This document shows, one piece after another, positions 1 through 7,214 of a stretch of DNA of 14,566 nucleotides. Position 1 is the first letter of the stretch. Each line of letters begins with the position of its first letter. Source of the DNA: Rhodospirillaceae bacterium (GTDB taxonomy: Bacteria; Pseudomonadota; Alphaproteobacteria; UBA828); NCBI GenBank assembly GCA_028819955.1, contig JAPPKP010000009.1, positions 1 to 14,566 on the forward strand, read 5' to 3'. The position numbers and the translations under genes were made by a program. Under the pieces are notes generated by a model that saw nothing but the letters and a program-made list of their open reading frames with translations, was not told the origin of the DNA and did not search any database.

Positions 1-45
1 GACAGGGCGGATTCGGGGGTACATGTGTGATGCGCCTGGACAGGT

Positions 46-160
46 GGGATTGGCGGGGACACGTGGGATTCGGCGGGACAAGTGGGATTCGGCGGGACAA
101 GTGGGATTCGCCGGGACAGGTGGGATTCGGCGGGATAAGCGGGATAGGCGGGATTTCGCG
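46..160 (+). repeat. Short tandem array, copy 1 (GGG every 9/10 nt)
   Basis: GGG tracts begin at about 46, 55, 65, 75, 84, 94, 103, 113, 122, 132, 141 and 150, twelve in all. The steps alternate 9 and 10 nt for most of the array, giving a 19-nt composite unit of the form GTGGGATTC + GGCGGGACAA. The unit drifts (GGGAC, GGGAT; AAG, AGG, TTC) while the spacing is kept. The same pattern occurs inverted at 4139-4246 and direct at 14430-14566. A degenerate start may extend left to base 1. Open frames through it only encode repetitive GGTSGIRRDKWDS-like peptides, so I treat it as non-coding. Confidence 0.9.
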
Positions 161-248
161 GCGGAGGCGTCGCACGTGGCGGAGACGTCGCGGGCCGTCC
201 TGCATCCGCCCACGCCGACCGCTCGCGTTTGCGCTTCCGGTTCTCGTT

Positions 249-308
249 CTGCACGGCGCAATGATGGCGCCCCCGCCGCCTGCGGTGCACCGCACCATGG
301 TCCGTGGC
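249..308 (+). repeat. Conserved palindrome block, copy 1
   Basis: This 60-nt block matches the reverse complement of about 4012-4075 at most positions. Shared landmarks in order are GGCGC, ATG, TG, a CCCCC run, then CCGCACCATGGT and CCGTGGC or GCGGGGC. The core ACCATGGT is self-complementary. In both copies the block lies on the same side of the G-rich array, separated by about 90 nt here. Both copies read in one frame as LHGAM..PPP...RTMVRG, which follows from DNA homology and need not mean translation. It lies just beyond the stop codon of the first amidase. Confidence 0.75.
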
Positions 309-332
309 TCTACCTTTATGTGAGACGCCTGC

Positions 333-1787
333 TCAGGCGAGGGGGAGTCGGGCGCCGTCGGGGCCGCGCGGGTCGATGGGGATGTCGGTCCCGAGCGGGA
401 TCGCCTCCTCGATCGCGGCCGCCGCCCGCAGCACCGCCGCCTCGCCGCGCGGGGGGCCGAGGATCTGCAGGCCCACCGGCAGCCCCGCCTCGGTGAAGCC
501 CACCGGCACGGAGGCCGAGGGACACGCGGTCAGCGTCAGCACGAAGGTGAGGCCCAGCCAATCGACGTAGTTGTCGAAGCGGTGGCCGTCGATCTCGTCG
601 ACCCAGCGCGTGTCCACGTCGAAGGGCGGCACGATCACGCACGGGCAGACCAGCACGTCGTGGTGCCGGAAGAAGCGCACGCAGCGCTGATAGAGCACGC
701 CGCGCGCTCGCTCGGCCCGCGCGATTCTGTCGGCGTCGAGCGCGAGCCCCTTCTCGATGTTCCAGACGATCTCGGGCTTGAGCACGTCGCGGTGGGTCTC
801 CAGCAGCTCGCCCTTGTCGGCGGCGAAGAGCGCGGCACGCAGCACCTGGAACACGTCGAGCGCGCCGGAGAGGTCCGGGCACGCCTCGGCCACCTCCATG
901 CCCGTAGTCGCCAGCGTCTCTACGGCGCCCGCACAGACGGCCGCCACCTCGCGGTCCACCGGCAGCAGGCCCAGGTCCGGGCTGTAGGCGATCCGGCCGG
1001 GCGCCGGCAGCGTCGTCAGCGCTTCGGAGAAACTCTCCGCCGGCGCTTCGATGGAGAGCGGGTCTTCCGCGTGGGCGCCTGACATGGCATCGAGCATGAG
1101 CGCGCAGTCCCGCGCGTTGCGCGCCATGGGGCCGTCCACCATCAGCCCCTCGAAGGGCAGGCGCTTGGGCCCGTGGGCGACGCGGCCGGGGCTCGGTCGG
1201 AAGCCGAAGACGCTGCAGAAGCTCGCGGGAATGCGCAGGCTGCCGCCCAAGTCCGAGCCCGTCGCGAGCCAGACCTGGCCGGTCGCCAATGCCGTGGACG
1301 AGCCGCCGGAGGAGCCGCCGCAGGTCTTGTCGGTGTTCCACGGGTTGCGGGTCTTGCCGAAGACCTCGTTGAAGGTGTTGGCGCCGGCGCCGAACTCGGG
1401 CGTGTTGGACTTGCCGATGACGATGGCGCCCCGCGCCTCCAGGGTCTCGACCACGATGTCCGAGCGCGGCGGCACGTGGTCGGCGTAGATCGGCGAGCCC
1501 CAGGTGGTGCGCACGCCCTCGACCTCCACCAGGTCCTTGACCGCGATCGGCACGCCGCCGAGCCAGCCGCGCGGGCGCGCAGTGCCGGGGTCCTCCGCCA
1601 TGATCCGCTCGGCATGAGCCCGCGCCCTTTCGATACAGAGCGTCGGGATCGCGTTGAGGTGGCCGTCGGTCGCCGCGATCCGCTCGGCGCTGGCCTCGAC
1701 CAGCTCCAGCGGCGAGACCTCGCGCCGGCGGAGCAGATCGACGACCTCGGTCGCGTCGAGCCGCCAGAGCTCGCCGTTCGCCGCCAC
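333..1787 (-). CDS. Amidase-signature family hydrolase (amidase 1)
   Basis: The 484-aa protein belongs to the amidase signature (AS) superfamily, serine hydrolases that cleave amide bonds with a Ser-cisSer-Lys triad. Lys84 lies in IAVKDLVEV, the cis-Ser is Ser159 in CGGSSGGSS, and the nucleophile is Ser183 in GSDLGGSLRIP. The 75- and 24-residue spacings equal those in fatty acid amide hydrolase (142/217/241). The C-terminal PVGLQILGPP motif is also typical. The GTG start at 1787 is chosen because GGGAG lies about 8 nt upstream; the open frame runs further, but into the upstream amidase. It starts 13 nt after that gene's stop, so the two are probably co-transcribed. No signal peptide is seen, so it is likely cytoplasmic. 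The substrate cannot be told; nothing suggests a GatCAB partnership, because gatB and gatC are not nearby. Confidence 0.93.
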   Translation of the reverse strand: MAANGELWRLDATEVVDLLRRREVSPLELVEASAERIAATDGHLNAIPTLCIERARAHAERIMAEDPGTARPRGWLGGVPIAVKDLVEVEGVRTTWGSPIYADHVPPRSDIVVETLEARGAIVIGKSNTPEFGAGANTFNEVFGKTRNPWNTDKTCGGSSGGSSTALATGQVWLATGSDLGGSLRIPASFCSVFGFRPSPGRVAHGPKRLPFEGLMVDGPMARNARDCALMLDAMSGAHAEDPLSIEAPAESFSEALTTLPAPGRIAYSPDLGLLPVDREVAAVCAGAVETLATTGMEVAEACPDLSGALDVFQVLRAALFAADKGELLETHRDVLKPEIVWNIEKGLALDADRIARAERARGVLYQRCVRFFRHHDVLVCPCVIVPPFDVDTRWVDEIDGHRFDNYVDWLGLTFVLTLTACPSASVPVGFTEAGLPVGLQILGPPRGEAAVLRAAAAIEEAIPLGTDIPIDPRGPDGARLPLA

Positions 1788-1800
1788 GATACCGTCTCCC

Positions 1801-3198
1801 TTAAGCCGCGGGCGGCGTGCGGCTGTGCCAGTCGGTATCCTGCTGGTAGGCGTGCCCCGCCTGCAGCAGCCGCTCCTCGCTGAGCTGCGGTCCCACGATC
1901 TGGAAGCCCAAGGGCAAGCCATCCTCGTCGAAGCCGCCGGGCAGGCACATCGCGGGCGTCCTCGCCATGTCGTGCGGGGCGGTGAACGAGATCAGCCGCT
2001 CCACCGAGCCTGCCTCGGCCCCCAGCGTGTCCATGAAGGCGTTGGTGGGGGTGGGGTAAGGCTGCGACGGAATGATGATCGCCTCGACATCGGCGAAGAC
2101 GGCGTTGAGCGCGCCGATGAACTTGTCCCGCTCGATCACGATGCGCGCGTGGTCGACGCCGCTCAGCGCGAGCCCCGCCTCGATCAGACCGGACAGCACC
2201 GGCCCGTAGTCGGCCTTGCGCTCCTCGTAGTAGGGCTCGTGCGCGATGGCCGTGTCCGCGCCGCAGAAATCGTTCCAGCGGTCGACCATCGCCGTGGCGT
2301 CGGGGAAGGCGATGGGCCGGATGTCGGCGCCGCGCCCGCGCAGCACGTCGGCCGCCTGCATCACCATCGCGGTCACGCGCGGGTCCACGCCTTCCGAGCA
2401 ATAGGCCTCGTCGAGGCCGATGCGCATGCCCTCGATGCCGGCGTCGATGCTGCCGAGGTAGTCCGGCACCGGCGCCTGCACGGTGGTCGGGTCGTCCGGA
2501 TCGACGCCCGCGATGACGCCGAGGATCGCGGCGCAGTCGGCGGCGGAGCGCGCCATCGGCCCGATGTGATCCAGAGTTTCGGAGAGCGCGAAGGCGCCCG
2601 CCCGGCTCACCCGGCCCCAGGTGGGCTTCAGCCCGGTCACGCCGCAGCCGTGGGAGGGGAAGCGGATCGAGCCGCCGGTGTCCGTCCCCAGCGAGCCGTA
2701 GCAAAGCCTGGCCGAGGTGGCGACGCCCGAGCCGCTCGACGAGACCCCGGTCCAGTAGTCGGGATGCCACGGGTTGACGGGCGGCGCGATCGTGGGGTGA
2801 TGCACCGCATAGGCGCCCTCGGTCATCTGCAGCTTGCCCGCGAAGACCGTGCCGGCCTCCCGGAGCCGTGCCACCACGGTGCCGTCGACGCCCGGGCTCC
2901 AGTTGTGGAGCGCCACCGAGCCGACATGCGTGGGCGCGTCCCTGGTCAGGCAGAGGTCCTTGAGACCGAAGGGGACGCCCTGCAGCGGACCTCTCGTCGT
3001 GCCGTTCGCGATCTCCGCGTCCGCCTGCGCGGCCTGTTCGGTCGCCACATCGGCCATCACGGTGGCGTAGCTGCGGAGCGTGCCGTCCAGCCGCTCGATC
3101 CGCGCGAGCGTGTGGGCGGTGACTTCGGCGGCGGACACCTCCCGTGACCGAATCTTCGCCGCGACCTCGGTCAGCATCAGCTCGTGCAGATCAGACAT
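1801..3198 (-). CDS. Amidase-signature family hydrolase (amidase 2)
   Basis: This 465-aa AS-superfamily protein is clearly diverged from its neighbour. The triad is Lys80 (PFGLKDL), cis-Ser153 (TGVSSSGSG) and nucleophile Ser177 (GTDTGGSIRFP), with the Ser-Ser spacing of 24 intact. The first serine motif reads GVSSSGSG instead of the usual GGSSGGS, which points to a different subfamily from amidase 1. The ATG at 3198 follows GGGGAGAG by about 4 nt; an in-frame extension to 3240 has no better signal. It is the first gene of a two-gene minus-strand unit. LPLGFQIVGPQ near the C-terminus is the family's closing motif. It could act on an aryl or alkyl amide, a carbamate or an amino-acid amide, and the sequence does not decide between them. 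It is probably cytoplasmic. Confidence 0.93.
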   Translation of the reverse strand: MSDLHELMLTEVAAKIRSREVSAAEVTAHTLARIERLDGTLRSYATVMADVATEQAAQADAEIANGTTRGPLQGVPFGLKDLCLTRDAPTHVGSVALHNWSPGVDGTVVARLREAGTVFAGKLQMTEGAYAVHHPTIAPPVNPWHPDYWTGVSSSGSGVATSARLCYGSLGTDTGGSIRFPSHGCGVTGLKPTWGRVSRAGAFALSETLDHIGPMARSAADCAAILGVIAGVDPDDPTTVQAPVPDYLGSIDAGIEGMRIGLDEAYCSEGVDPRVTAMVMQAADVLRGRGADIRPIAFPDATAMVDRWNDFCGADTAIAHEPYYEERKADYGPVLSGLIEAGLALSGVDHARIVIERDKFIGALNAVFADVEAIIIPSQPYPTPTNAFMDTLGAEAGSVERLISFTAPHDMARTPAMCLPGGFDEDGLPLGFQIVGPQLSEERLLQAGHAYQQDTDWHSRTPPAA

Positions 3199-3528
3199 CC
3201 GACTCTCCCCTCTCCATGATGGCCGCCGATTGAACGCCAAAGCCGCCGGCCACGCAAAGCCAATCTCCCCAAGCAGAACCGCGCATGCCCGCCCTTACAG
3301 CGTGGCCGCGATGACAACACACATCGGCCCAGTGTCCCGTTCGGGAAGTTTCGATCCACCTGCCCGGGGCCCTTTCCGCGTCATGGCCGGGCTTGACCCG
3401 GGCATCTCTCTGCCAGATCCGTTGAGTCCCGAGCCAACAGTGGATGGCCGGGTCAAGCCCGGCCATGACGTGGTGGGGATATCTCGTGTATTCAGTCGAA
3501 CTTCTCGATCAGGACACTAGGGACGGGG
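3199..3528. other. Divergent intergenic region, amidases / SnoaL
   Basis: This 330-nt region separates two divergently transcribed units and should hold promoters for both. The only structure I can support is the long inverted repeat at 3379-3470. I see no convincing -35/-10 pair and no operator. Confidence 0.5.
3379..3470. repeat. 28-bp inverted repeat, MAGLDP/REP-like type
   Basis: The arms at 3379-3406 and 3443-3470 are reverse complements over 28 nt with one mismatch (GATGC against GATGG), separated by 36 nt. Each arm carries CGTCATGGCCGGGCTTGACC or its complement. Read as protein the arms give MAGLDP and VKPGHD, a repeat seen in many alphaproteobacterial genomes between genes. It sits 58 nt before the SnoaL-like gene, so a transcript through it would form a strong hairpin in the leader. 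Confidence 0.85.
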
Positions 3529-4002
3529 ATGGGTGCGATGACTCGCGACGACTACGTGGACCTGGTGGAGCGGCGCTACTTCGGCGGCGTCGTGCAGGCC
3601 GACATCCCGGCGGTGGTCGCCTGCTTCACCGACGATGCGTCGGTCACGATCTATCACGGCGATGCCGCGCCGCGCCATTTCAAGGCCAAGCCCAGCGCCG
3701 GGGAGACGCCGCTGCCGCGCTTCTTCGAGCACCTGCTCGCGAACTACGAGCCCCGGTTCACCGAGTTCGTCCACTACGTGGACACGGCCCACGAGCGCTG
3801 CGCCGCGATGTTTCTCGTCACACTGACGCCGAAGCCCGACTCGGCCTACAGCGACGTCGGCGTGCAGCGACTTCGCAACTGCAACTTCTTCCGCTGCCGG
3901 GACGGGCTCATCCACGAGATGACCATCTACTACAGCAATCCCGGCACCGCGGGCGGCACGGACGCCCACGGCTCCCGCCCCACCGGATTTCCCCAGGCCT
4001 GA
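3529..4002 (+). CDS. SnoaL/NTF2-like small protein
   Basis: The product is 157 aa and fits the SnoaL-like/NTF2 cone fold: an N-terminal helix (DYVDLVERRYFGGV), then VVACFTDDASVTIYHG, and late strands AAMFLVTLTP, RLRNCNFFRCRDGLIHEMTIYYS. The FTDDASV and GLIHEMTIY segments are typical of this fold. Family members include ketosteroid-isomerase-like enzymes, polyketide cyclases and many orphan proteins, so no reaction can be assigned. ATG at 3529 is used, with AGGGA about 5 nt upstream; ATG at 3538 (MTRDDYVD) is an equally possible start. The last 15 residues look like an unstructured tail. It is divergent from the amidase pair and enclosed with it by the inverted repeat elements, so a shared role is possible but unproven. 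Confidence 0.82.
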   Translation: MGAMTRDDYVDLVERRYFGGVVQADIPAVVACFTDDASVTIYHGDAAPRHFKAKPSAGETPLPRFFEHLLANYEPRFTEFVHYVDTAHERCAAMFLVTLTPKPDSAYSDVGVQRLRNCNFFRCRDGLIHEMTIYYSNPGTAGGTDAHGSRPTGFPQA

Positions 4003-4011
4003 CCCGCTCAG

Positions 4012-4075
4012 GCCCCGCACCATGGTGCGGGGCACGGCGCGAACCGGGGGTGGCAACATCGCGCCATGAAGCTTG
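4012..4075 (-). repeat. Conserved palindrome block, copy 2 (inverted)
   Basis: This is the reverse-complement partner of 249-308. It begins with a perfect 22-bp palindrome (4012-4033) centred on ACCATGGT with GCCCCGC/GCGGGGC arms, nine nt after the SnoaL stop codon. The remainder, read on the minus strand, shares GGCGC, ATG and the CCCCC run with copy 1. The palindrome could act as a transcript-ending stem for the SnoaL gene, but no T-run follows. Confidence 0.78.
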
Positions 4076-4138
4076 AGTGCGATCGGACTGAGGAATACGA
4101 AATTTGCGGGCGTGCGAGACTCCATCCGCGCTGCGCGT

Positions 4139-4246
4139 CCCGCAGAATCCCACTTATCCCACGGAGTCCCGCTTATCCCACTTAATCCCACCTATCCCGC
4201 AGAATCCCACATATCCCGCTTATCCCGCTTAATCTCGGCGAATCCC
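4139..4246 (-). repeat. Short tandem array, copy 2 (inverted)
   Basis: On the plus strand the array is CCC-rich. Tracts start at 4139, 4149, 4158, 4168, 4177, 4187, 4196, 4206, 4215, 4224, 4234 (mutated to CTC) and 4244. The steps are 10, 9, 10, 9, 10, 9, 10, 9, 9, 10, 10, an almost perfect alternation. Units vary between CCCGCAGAAT, CCCACTTAT and CCCGCTTAAT. On the minus strand it resembles the arrays at both window ends, and the palindrome block follows about 63 nt further on. Confidence 0.9.
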
Positions 4247-4505
4247 GCTTCAGATATTCGGTCCCATCCCGCGTCGCATACCGTCGCCGGGCGCGCGTTG
4301 CGCAGGCGTGGGCGCGGCGCTACAGTCCGCCCTGCTGGCGCGGCCCTCCGGGCCGAGCGGCCGCCCGAACGACGGAACGGTCGGTCCCCGTCGGCGACGG
4401 TCGAGGCGCCGTGGAGGTGCGGGAGCGCTCGCTCCAGTCGGAACCAGCCTCACACACCGCAGGTTGAGGAGGAGGCGCGAGCCCGCTGGGTCCGCGACGC
4501 GCGAC
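4247..4505. other. GC-rich region upstream of modA
   Basis: Between array 2 and the chosen modA start lie about 260 nt without a supported gene. Small hairpins are possible (CGGCCC at 4341-4346 with GGGCCG at 4350-4355; GGAGC at 4422-4426 with GCTCC at 4431-4435). A purine-rich GAGGAGGAGG lies at 4466-4475. I find no match to the ModE palindrome or to the molybdenum-cofactor riboswitch core that I can defend. The frame here is open in phase with modA, but its predicted residues are arginine-rich and do not look like protein. Confidence 0.5.
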
Positions 4506-5309
4506 GTGTGGGAGGGAAGAGGCGACCGGCGGCCGCGCCGGTCGGCGGCGTTCCGGGCAATCTGGCTGGTGTTGGCCGGGCTCCTTGCCTGCTGCTGGGC
4601 GGGGTCGGCGGCAGCCGAGCGAGTCGTCGTGCTTGCCGCAGCCAGCGCTGCGCACGTGATCGACGAGGCGATTCGGCAGTTCGAGACGGGTCCCGACGAC
4701 AGTGTCGTCGCTTCCTATGCCGGCACCGCGGCGCTCGCGCGCCAGATCGAGAGCGGCGCGCCGGCGAACATCTTCCTCGCCGCCAACGCGGCGTGGATGG
4801 ATCACGTGGAGGCGCAAGGCCTGATCGAGCCCGGCAGCCGGCAGGTGCTCGCCGGCAATCGCCTGGTCTTCGTCACCGGCGACAGCGACATGGCGCCCTT
4901 CGAGCCCTCCCCGGCGCTCGATCTTCCTGCACTGCTTGACGGCGGGCGGCTCGCCATCGGCAACCCCGACCACGTGCCGGCCGGCATCTACGCGCGCCAG
5001 GCACTGGGAGCGCTCGGTCTCTGGTCCGAGGTGCGGAGCCAGCTCGCGCCGGCGGCCGACGTGCGGGCAGCGCTCGCGCTGGTGGCCAGGGGCGAGGCGC
5101 CGCTCGGCATCGTCTACGCCACCGATGCCGTTCGCATCGAGGGCGTGCGTGTGGTGGGAACGATCCCGGCGTCGCTGCACGAGCCCATCGTGTACCCGGT
5201 GGCCCTCGTCGCGGGAGGCTCCTTGCCCCTTGCGACTCGCTTCTTCGAGTTCCTCATGGGGCCGGAAGGCCGGGCGGCCTTCGCCCGCGCCGGCTTCATT
5301 GTCGACTGA
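4506..5309 (+). CDS. modA: Molybdate-binding periplasmic protein ModA
   Basis: This is the solute-binding protein of the ModABC importer, which binds molybdate or tungstate in the periplasm. The mature part begins near ERVVVLAAASAAHVIDEAI and contains SYAGTAALARQIESGAPANIFLA, a GNPDHVPAGIYARQAL segment and a C-terminal FFEFLMGPEGRAAFARAGF, all typical of ModA. A hydrophobic stretch (IWLVLAGLLACC) ending in AGSAAA gives a Sec signal peptide with likely cleavage before ERVVV. The start is uncertain. GTG at 4506 gives a 267-aa precursor with a basic n-region but no good ribosome-binding site. TTG at 4464 and ATG at 4308 are in frame but add implausible Arg-rich sequence. The stop lies 12 nt before modB, supporting an operon. 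Confidence 0.9.
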   Translation: MWEGRGDRRPRRSAAFRAIWLVLAGLLACCWAGSAAAERVVVLAAASAAHVIDEAIRQFETGPDDSVVASYAGTAALARQIESGAPANIFLAANAAWMDHVEAQGLIEPGSRQVLAGNRLVFVTGDSDMAPFEPSPALDLPALLDGGRLAIGNPDHVPAGIYARQALGALGLWSEVRSQLAPAADVRAALALVARGEAPLGIVYATDAVRIEGVRVVGTIPASLHEPIVYPVALVAGGSLPLATRFFEFLMGPEGRAAFARAGFIVD

Positions 5310-5321
5310 GAGACCGGGCGG

Positions 5322-6011
5322 ATGGCGCTGACTCCTCTGGAGGTCGAGGCGATCAGGCTCAGCCTGCGGGTGGCGGGCTGGGCGGTCCTGATCAGCCTAC
5401 CGCTCGGTATCGCCGTCGCTTGGCTGCTCGCGCGCTACCGCTTCCCCGGCCGGGAGATCCTCAACGGCCTGGTCCACCTGCCGCTGGTGCTGCCGCCGGT
5501 GGTGGTCGGCTTCGTGCTGCTGCTGCTGCTCGGCAGGCGCGGGCCGCTCGGCGCCTGGCTCGACGACTGGTTCGGCATCACCCTCGCCTTCACCTGGCAG
5601 GGCGCGGCGGTGGCCTCGGCTGTGGTCTCCTTCCCGCTCATGGTCCGCGCGATCAGGCTCTCGATCGAAGGCATGGACCGGCGGCTGGAGACCGCCGCTC
5701 GCACGCTCGGCGCTCCGCCCGCCTGGGTGTTCGTGACCATCAGCCTGCCGCTCATCGCGCCCGGCGTGCTCACCGGCGTGATCCTCGCCTTCGCCCGCTG
5801 CCTGGGCGAGTTCGGCGCGACCATCACCTTCGTCTCCAACATCCCCGGCGAGACCCGGACCCTGCCCCTTGCGCTCTACACCTACACGCAGGTGCCGGGC
5901 GGCCTCGACGGCGCCTTCCGCCTGATGGTGATCGCCATCGTCATCGCCTTCGCCGCCCTCATCGGCTCCGAGTTCCTGGCGCGCATCGTGAAGCGCCGGC
6001 TGGTGGGATGA
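5322..6011 (+). CDS. modB: Molybdate ABC transporter permease ModB
   Basis: The 229-aa inner-membrane protein has about five hydrophobic segments (around residues 16-37, 51-71, 92-110, 139-160 and 201-222). The EAA coupling loop ETAARTLGAPPAWVFVTISL covers residues 123-142 and contacts the ATPase. GEFGATITFVSNIPGETRTL just after it is characteristic of ModB. The length equals that usual for ModB. The ATG at 5322 is preceded by a weak purine stretch. Its TGA overlaps the ATG of modC (ATGA at 6008-6011), so translation is probably coupled. Confidence 0.96.
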   Translation: MALTPLEVEAIRLSLRVAGWAVLISLPLGIAVAWLLARYRFPGREILNGLVHLPLVLPPVVVGFVLLLLLGRRGPLGAWLDDWFGITLAFTWQGAAVASAVVSFPLMVRAIRLSIEGMDRRLETAARTLGAPPAWVFVTISLPLIAPGVLTGVILAFARCLGEFGATITFVSNIPGETRTLPLALYTYTQVPGGLDGAFRLMVIAIVIAFAALIGSEFLARIVKRRLVG

Positions 6012-7114
6012 TGCTGGCGGTCCAGGCGCGACTCACTCGGGGCGAGTTCACGCTCGATGCCTCCTTCGGCGCAAAGGCCGATGGCGTGGTCGCGCTGTTC
6101 GGGGCCTCGGGCGCCGGCAAGACCACGCTGGCCGATGCCATCGCGGGCCTCGTGCGGCCCGAGGCCGGGCGGATCGCGCTGGGCGACCACGTGCTCTTCG
6201 ATTCGGAGGCCGGGATAAACCTCAAGCCGGAGCGCCGCCGGATCGGCTACGTGTTCCAGGACGGCCGCCTCTTCCCCCACCTCAGCGTGCGCCGCAACCT
6301 GCTCTACGGCCATCGCTTCGCGCCGCGCGACGGGCGCTATGCGACGCTGGAGAGGATCGTGGTACTGCTCGGCCTGGAGGCGCTGCTGCAGCGCCGGCCG
6401 GGCACCCTCTCCGGCGGTGAGCGCCAGCGCGTGGCGCTGGGCCGGGCCCTCATGGCACAGCCCGATCTGCTTCTCATGGACGAGCCGCTGGCCGCGCTCG
6501 ACGTGCCCCGCAAGGCGCAGGTCATCGACTACATCGAGCGGCTGCGCGACGAGATCGGCGTGCCCATCGTCTTCGTCAGCCATGCTGTCGACGAGGTGGC
6601 CCGGCTCGCAGGAACGATCGTGGTCATGGCCGGCGGCAGGGTCGCAGCGGCAGGCCCCGCCGCGGAGGTCATGGCGAGGCTCGATCTCGATCCGCTCGCC
6701 GGGATCGAAGCGGCCGGCGCGGTGCTGGATGCGATCGTGCAACGCCACGACGCGGCTTACGGGCTCACCGAGCTCGCGGTGCCGGGCGGCACCCTGCGCG
6801 TGCCGCGCCTCAGGCTCGCGCCGGGGCGGCGACTCAGGGTCCGGGTGCGGGCGCGGGACGTCTCGCTCGCGACCGCCGAGCCGCGCGAGACCAGCGTCCT
6901 CAATGTCTTCCGCGGCCGGGTCGTCGAGATCGGACCGCGCCGCGGCGCCTCCGTCGACGTGGCGGTCGACATCGGCGCCCGGCTGACGGCGCGAATTACC
7001 GCGCGCTCAGCCGACACGCTCGGCCTCTCCCCCGGCAGCCAGGTCTACGCGCTGGTCAAGAGCGTCGCGGTGGACCCAGCATCGCTGGTACAGGCCGAGC
7101 AAGACGATGCCTGA
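6008..7114 (+). CDS. modC: Molybdate ABC transporter ATPase ModC
   Basis: This 368-aa cytoplasmic ATPase drives molybdate import. Walker A is GASGAGKT (32-39), the Q-loop is Gln84 (YVFQDGRLFP), the signature is LSGGERQ (134-140), Walker B is LLLMDEP (154-160) with Glu159, and the switch is His192 (FVSHAVDE). A C-terminal Mop/TOBE domain at about 296-356 (SVLNVFRGRVVEIG ... VYALVKSVAVD) marks it as ModC and not a generic ABC ATPase; in the family this domain binds oxyanion and regulates transport. Two adjacent ATG codons (6008 and 6011) are possible starts, and the first overlaps the modB stop. It is the last gene of modABC. No modE is present in the window. Confidence 0.97.
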   Translation: MMLAVQARLTRGEFTLDASFGAKADGVVALFGASGAGKTTLADAIAGLVRPEAGRIALGDHVLFDSEAGINLKPERRRIGYVFQDGRLFPHLSVRRNLLYGHRFAPRDGRYATLERIVVLLGLEALLQRRPGTLSGGERQRVALGRALMAQPDLLLMDEPLAALDVPRKAQVIDYIERLRDEIGVPIVFVSHAVDEVARLAGTIVVMAGGRVAAAGPAAEVMARLDLDPLAGIEAAGAVLDAIVQRHDAAYGLTELAVPGGTLRVPRLRLAPGRRLRVRVRARDVSLATAEPRETSVLNVFRGRVVEIGPRRGASVDVAVDIGARLTARITARSADTLGLSPGSQVYALVKSVAVDPASLVQAEQDDA

Positions 7115-7148
7115 AGCTGCGCGGCAACGCGAGAGGCCAGTATGCTTG

Positions 7149-7178
7149 TTGTCGTCACCGATTTGTTCCCCTTACCAT
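7149..7178 (+). promoter_or_regulatory. Weak sigma70-type promoter candidate
   Basis: TTGTCG at 7149-7154 and TACCAT at 7173-7178 are separated by 18 nt and lie 36 nt upstream of the start of the secreted-protein gene. Both hexamers match the consensus only partly. The 100-nt gap after modC makes a separate promoter plausible. Confidence 0.25.
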
Positions 7179-7214
7179 TCCGCGACGAGGCAAACGTCGG
7201 ACAGGGAGGGCGAC

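Larger units (their letters stand above)
1..332. other. Gene-free left flank
   Basis: This stretch holds the tandem array and the palindrome block described separately. Between them, about 161-248, is a GC-rich spacer in which I see no gene, promoter or terminator. The open frames crossing it are low-complexity, arginine-rich products of high GC content. Confidence 0.6.

Noticed and set aside
27..323. Small protein ending LHGAM..PPP...RTMVRG, with a similar peptide readable on the minus strand near 4012-4191
   Set aside because: The peptide similarity is explained by homologous DNA in the two repeat elements. The rest of each frame is repeat-derived or unrelated, and no ribosome-binding site is seen.
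1654..3147. 497-codon open frame on the plus strand opposite the amidases
   Set aside because: It lies antisense to two genes with intact catalytic motifs and is rich in Arg, Ala and His without domains. It is a product of high GC content.
4247..4505. Molybdenum-cofactor riboswitch or ModE operator before modA
   Set aside because: I could not find the conserved core or the ModE palindrome. The hairpins present are short and ordinary for this base composition.
7107..7214. N-terminal extension of the secreted protein overlapping modC
   Set aside because: It would place 36 residues before a clean signal peptide, and the strong GGGAGGG site belongs to the ATG at 7215.
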